Source: JACVRW01 sp963764665 (GTDB lineage Bacteria; Actinomycetota; Thermoleophilia; Solirubrobacterales; Thermoleophilaceae). From it: a stretch of 64,000 nucleotides of DNA. The stretch spans positions 65,125 through 129,124 of the forward strand of contig CAVXTL010000012.1 in NCBI GenBank assembly GCA_963764665.1, given 5' to 3'. The position numbers were made by a program, and so were the translations under genes. Below the pieces are notes generated by a model. The model had not been told where the DNA came from and ran no database searches. It worked only from the letters and a program-made list of their open reading frames with translations. Positions 24,015 to 34,751 of the stretch are shown here, one piece after another (within the stretch, counting starts at the first letter, position 1; every line of letters starts with the position of its first letter).

Positions 24015-24662
24015 GTGAGCAGCGGCTCCGCCCCGGTTCGCAAGCGACTCACCGCCGAGGCCCGCCGGGCGGCGATCCTCGACGCCGCCAGCACGGTCTT
24101 CTCGGCCCGCGGCTACCACAGCGCGTCGATCGACGAGATCGCGGGCGAGGCAGGTGTCTCGAAGGCGCTCATCTACGAGCACTTCGCCTCCAAGCAGGAG
24201 CTGCACGCCAAGCTTGTGGAGGCGCATGCCGCCGAGCTGTACGAGCGGCTGGCCGCCGCGGTGCCGAGCGTGGAGGGCAGCGCCGCCCGCCTGGCCACGG
24301 GGCTGGACGCTTTCTTCCGCTTCGTGGAGGAGCGCCGGGACGCCTGGCGGATGCTCTTCCGTGAGGCCACCGACCCCGAGGCGGTGGCTGCGCTCGACCG
24401 CATGCTGACCCAGGTGACAGCCGTGGTGGCCGGCCTGATCGCCGCCGAGCCGGGGGCGCAGAACCTCCCGAAGGGCACCAGGGACCGCGAGCACGGAATC
24501 CTGCTGATCGCCCAGATGCTCGTGGGAGCGGTTCAGACGATGGCCAACTGGTGGGCCGACAACGAGAGCGTGCCGCGCCGGCAGATGGTGGAGACGGCGA
24601 TGGACTTCGCCTGGCTCGGGCTCGACCGCCTGAGCCGCGGCGAGCGCTGGACCGCCGGGTGA
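24015..24662 (+). CDS. TetR-family transcriptional regulator
   Basis: This 215-residue repressor has an N-terminal helix-turn-helix: RRAAILDAASTVFSARGYHSASIDEIAGEAGVSKALIYEHFASKQELH, an almost ideal TetR_N domain. An all-helical ligand and dimer domain follows. GTG start at 24015. It probably represses the divergent membrane protein through the palindrome at 23962, and its own operon. The next gene, an acyl-CoA ligase, starts inside its stop codon (GTGA overlap), so the effector may be an acyl-CoA or fatty acid. This last point is inference from the pairing. Confidence 0.88.
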   Translation: MSSGSAPVRKRLTAEARRAAILDAASTVFSARGYHSASIDEIAGEAGVSKALIYEHFASKQELHAKLVEAHAAELYERLAAAVPSVEGSAARLATGLDAFFRFVEERRDAWRMLFREATDPEAVAALDRMLTQVTAVVAGLIAAEPGAQNLPKGTRDREHGILLIAQMLVGAVQTMANWWADNESVPRRQMVETAMDFAWLGLDRLSRGERWTAG

Positions 24663-26077
24663 ACTTCGCGCGCGACGTGGTGGACGCCGCCGACCCGGCG
24701 CGGCAGGCGCTCGTGGTGCTGGCTCGCGACGGCGGGCGGCGCGAGATCGCCTTCGGCGAGGTGGCCGACCGCTCGGCGCGCCTGGCCGGCGCCCTGGCGG
24801 GCGCCGGCGTGGGCCGCGGCGACGTGGTGATGACGCTCGTGGGCAACCGGCCCGAGTGGGTCTACGCCATGGTGGCCATCTGGCGGCTCGGAGCCGTGGC
24901 GCAGCCCTGCATCGAGCAGCTGCGCCCGCACGACCTGCGCTCGCGAATGGACAAGGTGGAGCCGCGTGCCGTGGTGGCGGACGAGCGTGACGCGGATCTG
25001 GTGGCGCAGACCGGCTTCCGCGGGCCGCTTCTCACGGTGCCGGACGAGAAGCTGTTCGCCGCCGAGCCCGCCCCCGCAGTCGACGTGGACGCGAGCGAGC
25101 CCGCGCTGATCGTGTTCACCTCCGGCACCGCCGGGGAGCCCAAGCCGATCCGGCACGGGCACGGGTATCTGGCTGGTCAGGCCGTGCAGGCGGAGCACTG
25201 GTTCGGAGCCCGGCCGGGAGATCTCTGCTGGTGTACGGCGGCCAGCGGCTGGTCCAAGTCCGCGCGCAACGTGTTCGTGGCCCCGTGGCTGCGGGACGCG
25301 AGCGCGCTGCTGCACGATGCCCGCTTCGATCCCGAGGAGCGGCTGGAGCTGCTGCTGCGCGAGCGCGTGGACGTGCTCTGCATGGCGCCCACCGAGTACC
25401 GGGCCATCGCCAAGCGGGCCGAGCTCCGTCCGCTGCCCGCTCTGCGGCATGCGGTGGCCGCGGGCGAGCCGCTCAACCCCGAGGTGGTGCACGCCTGGAG
25501 CGAGGGCGCCGGCGTGGACGTGCACGACGGCTACGGGCAGACGGAGACCGGCGCGCTCACCGGCATGCCGATCGGCCCGCCCGTACGGCCGGGCTCGATG
25601 GGCACCGCGCTGCCCGGCTTCCGCATGTGGATCGAGGACGGCGAGCTCTGCGTGGACCCGGAGACCGTGCCCACCTTCTTCCTCGACGGGCCGCGCGACC
25701 AGCCCTGGCGCACCGGCGACCGCGTGCGCGAGGACGAGCACGGCTACCTCTGGTTCGAGGGGCGCACGGACGACGTGATCATCTCGGCGGGCTATCGCAT
25801 CGGCCCGTTCGAGGTCGAGTCCGCGCTGGTCTCCCATCCGGCCGTGGCGGAGGCCGCGGCGGTGGCCGCCCCTGACGACGTGCGCGGGCAGGTGGTGCGC
25901 GCGGTGGTGGTCCTGCGGCCGGGGGCGGATCCGGGCGAGGAGCTTGCGCGCGAGCTCCAGGAGCACGTGCGCACGGAGACCGCTCCCTACAAGTACCCGC
26001 GCATCGTCGAGTTCGCCGACTCGCTCCCGAAGACGGCCAGCGGCAAGATCAAGCGCGCGGAGATTCGCGGAACGTAG
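24659..26077 (+). CDS. AMP-forming acyl-CoA synthetase
   Basis: This 472-residue ANL-superfamily ligase activates a carboxylic acid to its acyl-CoA via acyl-AMP. It has the P-loop-like IVFTSGTAGEPKPI, the A5 motif DGYGQTETG, RTGDRV-type A7 (WRTGDRVREDEHGYLWFEGRTDDVI), the hinge ISAGYRIGPFEVE and the catalytic lysine in KTASGKIKR. The N-terminal domain is shorter than in long-chain synthetases, which fits a medium-chain or acetoacetyl-type ligase. GTG 24659 overlaps the tetR stop by four bases, giving translational coupling. The substrate is unknown. Confidence 0.85.
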   Translation: MNFARDVVDAADPARQALVVLARDGGRREIAFGEVADRSARLAGALAGAGVGRGDVVMTLVGNRPEWVYAMVAIWRLGAVAQPCIEQLRPHDLRSRMDKVEPRAVVADERDADLVAQTGFRGPLLTVPDEKLFAAEPAPAVDVDASEPALIVFTSGTAGEPKPIRHGHGYLAGQAVQAEHWFGARPGDLCWCTAASGWSKSARNVFVAPWLRDASALLHDARFDPEERLELLLRERVDVLCMAPTEYRAIAKRAELRPLPALRHAVAAGEPLNPEVVHAWSEGAGVDVHDGYGQTETGALTGMPIGPPVRPGSMGTALPGFRMWIEDGELCVDPETVPTFFLDGPRDQPWRTGDRVREDEHGYLWFEGRTDDVIISAGYRIGPFEVESALVSHPAVAEAAAVAAPDDVRGQVVRAVVVLRPGADPGEELARELQEHVRTETAPYKYPRIVEFADSLPKTASGKIKRAEIRGT

Positions 26078-26080
26078 GCC

Positions 26081-26103
26081 CCGCCCGCCCGTGTCGCGGG
26101 CGG
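26081..26103 (+). terminator. Hairpin after acyl-CoA synthetase
   Basis: CCGCCCGC / GCGGGCGG (8 bp, loop CCGTGTC) directly follows the stop codon. There is no U run. Confidence 0.45.
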
Positions 26104-26188
26104 AGCCCTGGTCCCGAGCGCCTCCCTTGGCGGTTCGGTGCTTCCTTCGCGCCGGGGTAGAGATCGGATCACCGGGTAGCCTCGGCGC

Positions 26189-28141
<1,953 letters not shown>

Positions 28142-28949
28142 CGCTGCTGGCCCTCGCCGCGCCGATGGAGGCTCCTTCCGTCGCGGCGCGGATCGCGACC
28201 TGGGGTCCACGGCCGGCGGCCGGCGCGGCCGAGGCACGCGTCCACCGCTTCATGGCGCGCTCCTTCCGCGCGGCGGGGCTACGGGTGGGCATCCAGCGCT
28301 TCGACGTTCCCGGGCGCGGGCGCTCCCGCAACGTGATCGGCGTGTACGACACACCGCGCACGTGCCTGCGGATCGTGATGGCCCACACCGACTCGGCGCC
28401 GGGCGCGCCCGGCGCCAACGACAACGCCTCCGGCCTCGGCGTGCTGGCCGCCGTCGCGTCCCGTCTGCGCCGGCTCGGCCCGGGCTGCGACGTCTGGCTC
28501 GTGGCCACGGGCGCGGAGGAGCGGCTGTACACGGGGTCTCCGGATCACCTCGGCGCGCTGGCGCTCGCGCGCCGGGCACGCGCCCGTGGGGGGCGCACGC
28601 GCCTGCGCTTTGCCCTCTCACTCGATGAGGTCGGCCGCGACCGGCCGTTCTGGCTGCGCTCGCCGGCCGCCTCGCCGCGGCCCCGAGTGGAGGGCGCGCT
28701 GCTCCAGGCGGCCCGCCGCGCACATGTGCCGGCGAGCTGGGTGCGCGACGAGGGCACCGGCAACTCCGACCACCGCGAGTTCGAGCTGCTCGGCCTGCCG
28801 GCGGCGAAGCTCGGCGTCGGCGCCGCCGGCGAGCCCTGCCGCCACCTGCCCTGCGACCGCCCGGACAGGCTCGATCCGCGCTCGCTGCGGCAGGCTCGCA
28901 GGCTCACCGAAGCGGCGCTGCTCCCCCGCTAGACGCCGCGCGGCGCCAT

Positions 28950-31082
28950 ATGAAAGATTGCCGCGCGATGAGCGCGCTCCTGGCCCGTGCAGCCCAGCCA
29001 CGCACGCGGGTAATCATCATCGGTGTCTGGCTCGTGGCGATCTTCGCCTGCTTCGGGTTCAACCTGCCCGGGAAGTTCTCGGACGCCGAGCGCAACGACT
29101 CGAGCTCGTACCTGCCGGGTGACGCCGAGGCCACGCGCGCGCTCGAGGCCACCAAGCGCCTGACCGACGGCGAGCAGGCCACGATGGTGATCGTCTACCG
29201 GCGAGAGGGCGGGCTGACCGCGGCGGACCGGGGCAAGGTCGCGCGCGACCTCCGGAGCCTGAACGAGCTGAGCTACCCACAGCTGCAGGAGGGTCCCGGC
29301 GGCGTCGCCTTCCGCGTGGCCGCCAGGGCGCCCGACCGAAGCGCCGTGCTGGTCACGTCGAACATCACCTCCGACGGCGAGGCGGAGACGATCGCCGACC
29401 CGGTCGAGGACGCCCGCGAGATCGTGGGCGACGGCGAGGACGGGCTCGAGGTCGCGGTCACTGGGCCGGCCGGCTTCTCGGCGGACGCCATCAAGGTGTT
29501 CGAGCAGATCAACGGCTCACTGGTGGGCGCCGCCTTCCTGCTCGTCTTCGTGCTCCTGATCTTCATCTACCGGAGCCCGATCCTCCTGTGGTTCCCGCTG
29601 CTGGCGGTGGCGTTCGCGGAGATCGCCACGCGCGGCGTCGGCTACCTCCTGACGGAGGCCGGCGTGACGGTCAACGGCCAGTCGTCGTCGATCCTCTCGG
29701 TGCTCGTCCTGGGCGCCGGCACCGACTACGCCCTGTTGCTCGTGGCGCGCTACCGGGAGGAGCTGCGCCGGCACGAGAGCCGCACGGACGCGATGACGCG
29801 CGCGCTCCGCAGCGCCGGCCCCGCGATCTTCGCGTCCGGCATGACCGTGATCGCCGCGCTGCTGACCCTCTCCGTGGCCGAGCTGAACAGCACGGCCAGC
29901 CTGGGCCCGATCGGTGCGGTGGGAATCGCCGTGGCGATGACGGCCATGCTGACGCTGCTGCCCGCGGCGCTGGTGCTGGCTCCGCGCGGGGTGTTCTGGC
30001 CGCGCGTGCCGCACGTGGGCGACACCGGCGACGACGCCACCCACGGCCGCTGGCGGCGTACCGCGGAGAGCCTGAGCGTGCGCCCCCGGCGGGTATGGGT
30101 CGGGACCGTGGCGGTGCTGCTGATCATGGCGCTCGGCAACCTCGCCTACAACGACGGGCTAACCACCGGCAACGGCTTCCGCGACGACGTCGAGTCGGTG
30201 AAGGGACAGGAGCTGATCGACGCCTCCTTCCCGGGCGGCACGAACGCGCCGACAGAGGTCGTGGTGCCCGATCCCGCGCGTGCGGCCGACGTGACCGCCG
30301 CCCTCGAGGGCACCGAGGGCGTGGCCGAGGTGCGCACCGCGCTGCGGACGCCGGACGGCGTGCTGCTCAACGCCGTGCTCGAGGGCGACCCGTACGACAA
30401 GGACACCTTCGCCTTCATCCCGGCCATCAGGGACGCGGCGCACGAGGCCGGCGGACCCGGGACGCTCGTCGGCGGAGCAAGCGCGGTGGAGTACGACGTG
30501 CGCGAGGCGAACAAGCACGACGCCAAGGTCATCGTGCCGCTCACGCTCACGGTCGTCTTCATCGTGCTGATCCTGCTCCTGCGAGCCCTGGTGGCCCCCC
30601 TGATCCTGATCGCCACCGTGGTTCTCTCGTTCGCGGCCTCGCTGGGCGTGGGCTTCGTGGTCTTCGACGTGGTGTTCGGCTTCCCGGGAAGCTCGCCCGA
30701 CCTGGCGCTGTTCGCCTTCGTGTTCCTGGTCGCCCTGGGGATCGACTACAACATCTTCCTGATGGCGCGGGTGCGCGAGGAATCCCAGCGCCATGGTGCG
30801 CGCGAGGGCATGCTTCGCGGCTTGGCCGTGACCGGCGGCGTGATCACGTCGGCCGGCATCGTGCTCGCCGGCACCTTCATGGTGCTGGCCGTGCTTCCGC
30901 TCGTGTTCCTGACCGAGATCGGGTTCGTCGTCGCCTTCGGGGTGCTGCTCGACACCCTGATCGTGCGCTCGATCCTGGTGCCGGCGCTGGTGTTCGACAT
31001 CGGGCCGCGGATCTGGTGGCCCTCGTCGCTCGCCTCCGCCATCGACCACCGCGCGCCGCGGCGGCACAAGGTTCCGGACTAG
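28950..31082 (+). CDS. MMPL/RND-family membrane transporter
   Basis: This 710-residue protein has the MmpL two-halves layout: a helix near the N-terminus, an extracytoplasmic loop, a block of five helices, then the second loop and helix block. Landmarks are LNELSYPQLQEGPGG, LIFIYRSPILLWFPLLAV, VLGAGTDYALLLVARYREELRR (the conserved GxxxDY/R transport signature), SAGPAIFASGMTVIAALLTL, and the second-half equivalents LVALGIDYNIFLMARVREESQR and GGVITSAGIVLAGTF. Such transporters use the proton gradient to export lipids or hydrophobic compounds. ATG 28950 and 28968 are both possible. The stop abuts the converging glnA stop with no gap. Confidence 0.9.
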   Translation: MKDCRAMSALLARAAQPRTRVIIIGVWLVAIFACFGFNLPGKFSDAERNDSSSYLPGDAEATRALEATKRLTDGEQATMVIVYRREGGLTAADRGKVARDLRSLNELSYPQLQEGPGGVAFRVAARAPDRSAVLVTSNITSDGEAETIADPVEDAREIVGDGEDGLEVAVTGPAGFSADAIKVFEQINGSLVGAAFLLVFVLLIFIYRSPILLWFPLLAVAFAEIATRGVGYLLTEAGVTVNGQSSSILSVLVLGAGTDYALLLVARYREELRRHESRTDAMTRALRSAGPAIFASGMTVIAALLTLSVAELNSTASLGPIGAVGIAVAMTAMLTLLPAALVLAPRGVFWPRVPHVGDTGDDATHGRWRRTAESLSVRPRRVWVGTVAVLLIMALGNLAYNDGLTTGNGFRDDVESVKGQELIDASFPGGTNAPTEVVVPDPARAADVTAALEGTEGVAEVRTALRTPDGVLLNAVLEGDPYDKDTFAFIPAIRDAAHEAGGPGTLVGGASAVEYDVREANKHDAKVIVPLTLTVVFIVLILLLRALVAPLILIATVVLSFAASLGVGFVVFDVVFGFPGSSPDLALFAFVFLVALGIDYNIFLMARVREESQRHGAREGMLRGLAVTGGVITSAGIVLAGTFMVLAVLPLVFLTEIGFVVAFGVLLDTLIVRSILVPALVFDIGPRIWWPSSLASAIDHRAPRRHKVPD

Positions 31083-32432
31083 CTACAGCACCGACAGGTA
31101 GCGGTCGAGCTCCCACTCGGTCACCTGCACCCGGTAGTCCTCCCACTCCTGCCGCTTGATCTCCACGTAGCGGTTGAAGATGTGCTCGCCGAAGGTGCGC
31201 AGCACGAGCTCTGACTCGGCCGTCAGCTCGATCGCCTCGCCCAGGGTCTCGGGCAGCTGCTCGATGCCGAGCCGCTTCCGCTCCTCCGGACTGATGTGGT
31301 AGAGGTTCTTCTCCATCGGCTCCGGAAGCTCGTAGCCCTTCTCGATCCCCTCCAGCCCCGCCGCGAGCAGGATCGAGAAGGTCAGGTACGGGTTGCACGC
31401 GGGGTCGGGGCAGCGCAGCTCCATGCGCGTGGCCTGCTCCTTGCCGGGGTGGTAGAGCGGCACCCGCACGAGCGCCGAGCGGTTGCGCCGTGACCACGCG
31501 CAGTACACCGGCGCCTCGTAGCCCGGCACCAGGCGCTTGTAGGAGTTGACCCACTGCGCGAACACCGAGGTGATCTCACGGGCGTGCTTCAGCTGGCCCG
31601 CGATGAACGCCTTGCCGATGTCCGACAGGTAGTACTGGTCGTCGGGGTCGTAGAAGGCGTTGCTCGAATCCCGGAAGAGCGACTGGTGGGTGTGCATCCC
31701 CGAGCCGTTCTCGCCGAACAGCGGCTTGGGCATGAAGGTCGCGTGCCATCCGTACTTCATGGCGTACTCCTTGACGGTGATGCGGTACGTCATGCAGTCG
31801 TCCGCCATCTTCAGCGCGCCGGCGTAGCGCATATCGATCTCGTGCTGCGAGGGGCCCACCTCGTGGTGGGTGTACTCCACGTGGATGCCCAGCTGCTCCA
31901 GCGCCAGCACGGTCTCGCGCCGCACGTCCGAGCCGGCGTCGAGCGTGGTCAGGTCGAAGTAGCCGCCCTCGTCGAGGATCTCCGGAATGCCGTTCTCGGG
32001 CCTCGCGTTCCGGAAGTAGAAGAACTCGAGCTCCGGCCCCACGAAGAAGTCGGTGAAGCCGAGGGCCTCGGCACGCTCGAGCGTGCGGCGCAGCACGTGG
32101 CGCGGGTCGCCCTCGTAGGGCTCGCGGCTCGGGGTGACCACGTCGCAGAACATCCGCGCCACGCCCTTGTCCTCGGGGCGCCACGGAAGCACCCTGAACG
32201 TGGAGGCGTCCGGCATCGCAATCATGTCCGACTCCTCGATCGCGTTGAAGCCGGTGATCGAGGAACCGTCGAAGCCCATCCCCCCCTCGAAGGCGTCGTC
32301 GAGCTCCTCGGCGTTGACGGAGAAGCTCTTCAGCTGACCGAGAATGTCCGTGAACCAGAGCCGGATGAACCGGATGTCACGGTCCTTTACGAAGGACTTG
32401 ACGTCCTCGGGGGTAGTCGGCTGGTCAGCCAT
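31083..32432 (-). CDS. glnA: Glutamine synthetase, type I (alpha-like)
   Basis: This 449-residue glutamine synthetase condenses ammonium and glutamate with ATP. Conserved parts are FTDILGQLKSFSV, MGFDGSSITGF (latch), FVGPELEFFYF with the metal Glu residues, EVGPSQHEIDMRY, ATFMPKPLFGENGSGMHTHQSL (metal site), the Glu flap region and the R/ATP site in NRSALVRVPLY then RMELRCPDPACNPYL. At about 450 residues it has the GSI-alpha length and no adenylylation-tyrosine insert is seen. ATG start at 32432. It is a separate gene from the two GMAS-like ligases at 55352 and 62569, and it would assimilate ammonium released by methylamine breakdown. Confidence 0.92.
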   Translation of the reverse strand: MADQPTTPEDVKSFVKDRDIRFIRLWFTDILGQLKSFSVNAEELDDAFEGGMGFDGSSITGFNAIEESDMIAMPDASTFRVLPWRPEDKGVARMFCDVVTPSREPYEGDPRHVLRRTLERAEALGFTDFFVGPELEFFYFRNARPENGIPEILDEGGYFDLTTLDAGSDVRRETVLALEQLGIHVEYTHHEVGPSQHEIDMRYAGALKMADDCMTYRITVKEYAMKYGWHATFMPKPLFGENGSGMHTHQSLFRDSSNAFYDPDDQYYLSDIGKAFIAGQLKHAREITSVFAQWVNSYKRLVPGYEAPVYCAWSRRNRSALVRVPLYHPGKEQATRMELRCPDPACNPYLTFSILLAAGLEGIEKGYELPEPMEKNLYHISPEERKRLGIEQLPETLGEAIELTAESELVLRTFGEHIFNRYVEIKRQEWEDYRVQVTEWELDRYLSVL

Positions 32433-32500
32433 TCGGCTCCTCCGGGGTCGGGGTGGGAGCCGCGTAGGCTAACGGCGGCCAGCCGCCGGCGCGCGTCGCT

Positions 32501-32848
32501 TCAGAGCCAGGAGCGCGCCCACACCTTGAGCGCGCGTACGGCCGGCTCGAGCGCCTCACCCTTGACGGTGAGCGCGTACTCCACGCGGACCGGCGTCTCG
32601 TCCACGACCCGGCGGCGAACGATGCCCTCCGACTCGAGCTCCTTCATCCGCTCGGAGAGCAGCCGGTCCGACAGGTCGGGCACCAGCTGCTTGACCTCTG
32701 AGAAGCGAGCGGGCCCGTCCATCAGGACGAACAGGATCGCGCCGGTCCAGCGCTTTCCGACCAGCTCCACAGCCCGGTGATAGGCGGTGCAGCACGACTC
32801 CCGCTGCTCCGAGTCGTGGGCCTCCGCAATCGGGGTGCGGGACACCAT
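32501..32848 (-). CDS. HxlR-family transcriptional regulator
   Basis: This 115-residue winged-helix regulator has the HxlR layout: an early conserved Cys (ESCCTAYHRAVELVGKRWTGAILFVLMDGPARFSEVKQLVP, here a Cys pair), then DLSDRLLSERMKELESEGIVRRRV and the wing DETPVRVEYALT. HxlR-type proteins sense aldehydes, quinones or oxidants through that cysteine. It follows the CMD/AhpD-like gene by 20 bases on the same strand and probably controls that promoter through the inverted repeat at 33459. ATG 32848 is selected; an upstream start adds 8 residues. Confidence 0.85.
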   Translation of the reverse strand: MVSRTPIAEAHDSEQRESCCTAYHRAVELVGKRWTGAILFVLMDGPARFSEVKQLVPDLSDRLLSERMKELESEGIVRRRVVDETPVRVEYALTVKGEALEPAVRALKVWARSWL

Positions 32849-32868
32849 GACCGAGATGCTACCCGCCC

Positions 32869-33432
32869 TCACGCGGCCTGAAGGAGCCGCGACCCTTCGG
32901 GTGAGCCGTCCACGGGGAGGTCGGCGGCGCGGGTGACGAGGTTCGCGAACGAGGCCAGGGCCACCTGGGCCACCGCCTCGAGGATCTGCTCGTCGGTCCA
33001 GCCGGCCTCACGCGCCTCCTCCAGGATGTGGAGCTGCGGCGCCCCCTCGCTCTGGAGCAAAGCCTTGATGAACCGCAACAGCACCGCTTCGTGCTCGTCG
33101 CGCGAGTCGAACTCGCGGGCGAGCGCGATCTCGTCGAGGCCCAGCCCTGCGTCGCGTGCCGTGCGCTGCAGCGTGGACAGGGCGTACTCGCTGCCCTGAT
33201 GCTCGGCCACGGCCAGCGCGATGCGCTGGGCGGTGGTCCACTGGAGCGTTCCGTGCCGGAGCTCCGAGCGGAAGCGCGCGTACGCGCGCAATGCCGCGGG
33301 CGCCCCACCGAGGACCCCGAGGAAGTTGGGGAGCTGACCTCCACCCGCGAGCGCGCCCTTGAGCACGGGCACGCTCCGCTCGGGAGCGGTCAACTCATCG
33401 TGAACCTGGAACCTGCTCTCCTTCGTCTTCAT
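32869..33432 (-). CDS. Carboxymuconolactone-decarboxylase/AhpD-like protein lacking the CxxC
   Basis: This 187-residue protein has the CMD/AhpD fold: LPNFLGVLGGAPAALRAYARFRSEL, the core helix WTTAQRIALAVAEHQGSEYALSTLQRTARDAGL, then a second helical half (ILEAVAQVALASFANLVTRAAD). In AhpD and related peroxidases the core reads EYCxxxH with a redox Cys pair. Here it is EYALSTL, so peroxidase chemistry through a Cys pair is not possible. Together with the HxlR gene behind it the pair looks like a small stress- or aldehyde-responsive unit. Start ATG 33432. Function otherwise unknown. Confidence 0.75.
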   Translation of the reverse strand: MKTKESRFQVHDELTAPERSVPVLKGALAGGGQLPNFLGVLGGAPAALRAYARFRSELRHGTLQWTTAQRIALAVAEHQGSEYALSTLQRTARDAGLGLDEIALAREFDSRDEHEAVLLRFIKALLQSEGAPQLHILEEAREAGWTDEQILEAVAQVALASFANLVTRAADLPVDGSPEGSRLLQAA

Positions 33433-33458
33433 CCTGCCACTTCACTTTCTGCATGCCG

Positions 33459-33477
33459 CTTACCGGCAGTAAGTATA
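33459..33477 (-). promoter_or_regulatory. Promoter and probable HxlR operator
   Basis: On the minus strand a TATACT -10 box (33477-33472) is overlapped by the inverted repeat CTTACTGCCGGTAAG (33473-33459; arms CTTAC / GTAAG). This lies about 27 bases in front of the CMD-like gene start. Placement at the transcription start favours repression. Confidence 0.55.
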
Positions 33478-33548
33478 GGGAAGAAATGGGCTGTTACGCA
33501 CTCCATTAGGAGTACGCAGCCGCTGGCCGGGCGGATCGAAGCGAGGGC

Positions 33549-33941
33549 TCAGGCGTGGGCAGTGCCGGCGGCCACGGCCACCAGGAACAGGCCCATCAGG
33601 AACGCCCAGAGCGCGATCCGGTCGGGCTGAGCGAGCTGCCGCTCGGCCACGCCGGGCAGGCGGCGGGCCGGCGTGGGCCGGCCGGTGATCGTGATCGTCC
33701 GGCGCTCGCCGGCCGGAGCCGCCACGGAGCGCTCGAACCGGCGCTTCGGTGCCGGTGCGTGCGTGCTGATCTCATGCCCGGCGGCGGGCGTGGTCGGCGT
33801 GTCCGTGCGCGCAGCCGGACGGTCGAAGCGGCCGGGGCGTGCCTCTGCCGCCTCGATCTTGCGCTCCCACTCGAGAAGCACCGCTTCGCGGCTTATGTCC
33901 TCATGATCCTCGCGCAGAGCGCGGGCGCCGCCTGGGTTCAT
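33549..33941 (-). CDS. C-terminally membrane-anchored protein under a c-di-AMP riboswitch, unknown function
   Basis: This 130-residue protein has a start ATG 33941 about 14 bases after the c-di-AMP aptamer. The N-terminal third is acidic and helical (GGARALREDHEDISREAVLLEWERKIEAAEARPG) with a coiled-coil look. The middle is a Pro/Thr/Arg-rich linker, and the last 22 residues form a hydrophobic helix (IALWAFLMGLFLVAVAAGT) that ends the protein. There is no signal peptide, so it is predicted to be tail-anchored with its N-terminus in the cytoplasm. I recognise no domain. The known targets of this switch are wall hydrolases and osmolyte or K+ transport, so a role in wall or turgor control is plausible but unproved. 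Confidence 0.75.
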   Translation of the reverse strand: MNPGGARALREDHEDISREAVLLEWERKIEAAEARPGRFDRPAARTDTPTTPAAGHEISTHAPAPKRRFERSVAAPAGERRTITITGRPTPARRLPGVAERQLAQPDRIALWAFLMGLFLVAVAAGTAHA

Positions 33942-33954
33942 CAGTCTCTTTCGT

Positions 33955-34075
33955 ATCGCCTGCGGGGTTAGCTGTCGGGCTCGCGCTGAAAGAGTTGCGC
34001 TACGCGGAAAACCGCGATTCGCCCCTGGCCTCTCGGCCATCCAACTGGTTCCCCCGCGCCCCCCGGGTAGGCGGG
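33955..34075 (-). promoter_or_regulatory. c-di-AMP riboswitch (ydaO/yuaA type), copy 3
   Basis: On the minus strand: CGCCT (P1, 34073-34069), GCGCGGGGGAACCAG, CCAGGGGCGAATCGCG, CAACTCTTTCAGCGCGAGCCCG, ACAGCTAACCCCGC, AGGCG (P1 3', 33961). All conserved blocks seen in copies 1 and 2 are present. GGGGCGAAT replaces GGGGCTAA(T/C), and a G-to-A change (GACAGCTAA) is the only other difference in the core. Confidence 0.88.
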
Positions 34076-34220
34076 CTTAGGCTCCTTGGACGCGGGCATG
34101 CTACCAGCAGAGCGGAACCGTCGGACGGAAAAGCGCCGCATCCTGGGCGAAAAATGAGGACATCGGTGCGCCGCCGGCCAAGCCGGCGGCTTCCGCCAAA
34201 CGACAACGGGACGCGCTGCG

Positions 34221-34703
34221 CTACTGGCCGGCGACCTTGGCCACGTAGTCCGCCACGGCCTCCGCTTCCTCGCCCTGGAGCAGGTCGGCCGGCATGCGCC
34301 CGTCGCCGGTGCCGCCACGCTCGATGGCGTTCAGCACGCGCTCGCGGTCGAGGCCGAGGTCGTCCAGATCCGGTCCGGTGACGCCCTGGGCCTGCACGGC
34401 GTCGAGGTTGTGGCAGCTCCAGCAGGTCTGGCGGAAGAGGTGCTTGCCCTCCTCCTCGGTCTGGGTCAGCGAGGCGGTACGGAGCTTGCCCACGCCACCC
34501 TCGGACTCGCCGCGCGAAGCGATCACGGCTGCCGGCACGGCTGCGCCCAGAACCACGTAGAGCAGCAGCATGAGGATCTTGAAGCCGCGCCCGCCGCGCG
34601 TGAGGTACGCCTCGCGAGCGGCCGCCGGGCCACCCGAGAAGGCGATGAACATGACCACGGCCCCGGCTAGGAGAAACGGGACCAGAACGAGCAGGACTTC
34701 CAT
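34221..34703 (-). CDS. Membrane-anchored c-type cytochrome
   Basis: This 160-residue protein has two N-terminal hydrophobic helices (VLVPFLLAGAVVMFIAF and ILMLLLYVVLGAAVPAAV) and a single C-terminal cytochrome c domain: EGKHLFRQTCWSCHNLDAV with the CxxCH heme site and GDGRMPADLL with the Met axial ligand region. It would carry electrons at the outer face of the membrane, for example between a quinol-oxidising complex and an oxidase. ATG start at 34703. No oxidase or bc1 gene is next to it, so the partner is not known. It is monocistronic, 48 bases from the zinc-ribbon gene upstream. Confidence 0.85.
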   Translation of the reverse strand: MEVLLVLVPFLLAGAVVMFIAFSGGPAAAREAYLTRGGRGFKILMLLLYVVLGAAVPAAVIASRGESEGGVGKLRTASLTQTEEEGKHLFRQTCWSCHNLDAVQAQGVTGPDLDDLGLDRERVLNAIERGGTGDGRMPADLLQGEEAEAVADYVAKVAGQ

Positions 34704-34751
34704 GGCGGCCGGGACTCTACCTTCCCCGTGCGATGCCGAGGCGAGCTCGCC

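Noticed and set aside
31083..32432. The type I glutamine synthetase as part of the methylamine system
   Set aside because: It has ordinary ammonium-type GS features, lies 8 kb away from the operon and carries no shared operator, so it was kept as general nitrogen metabolism.
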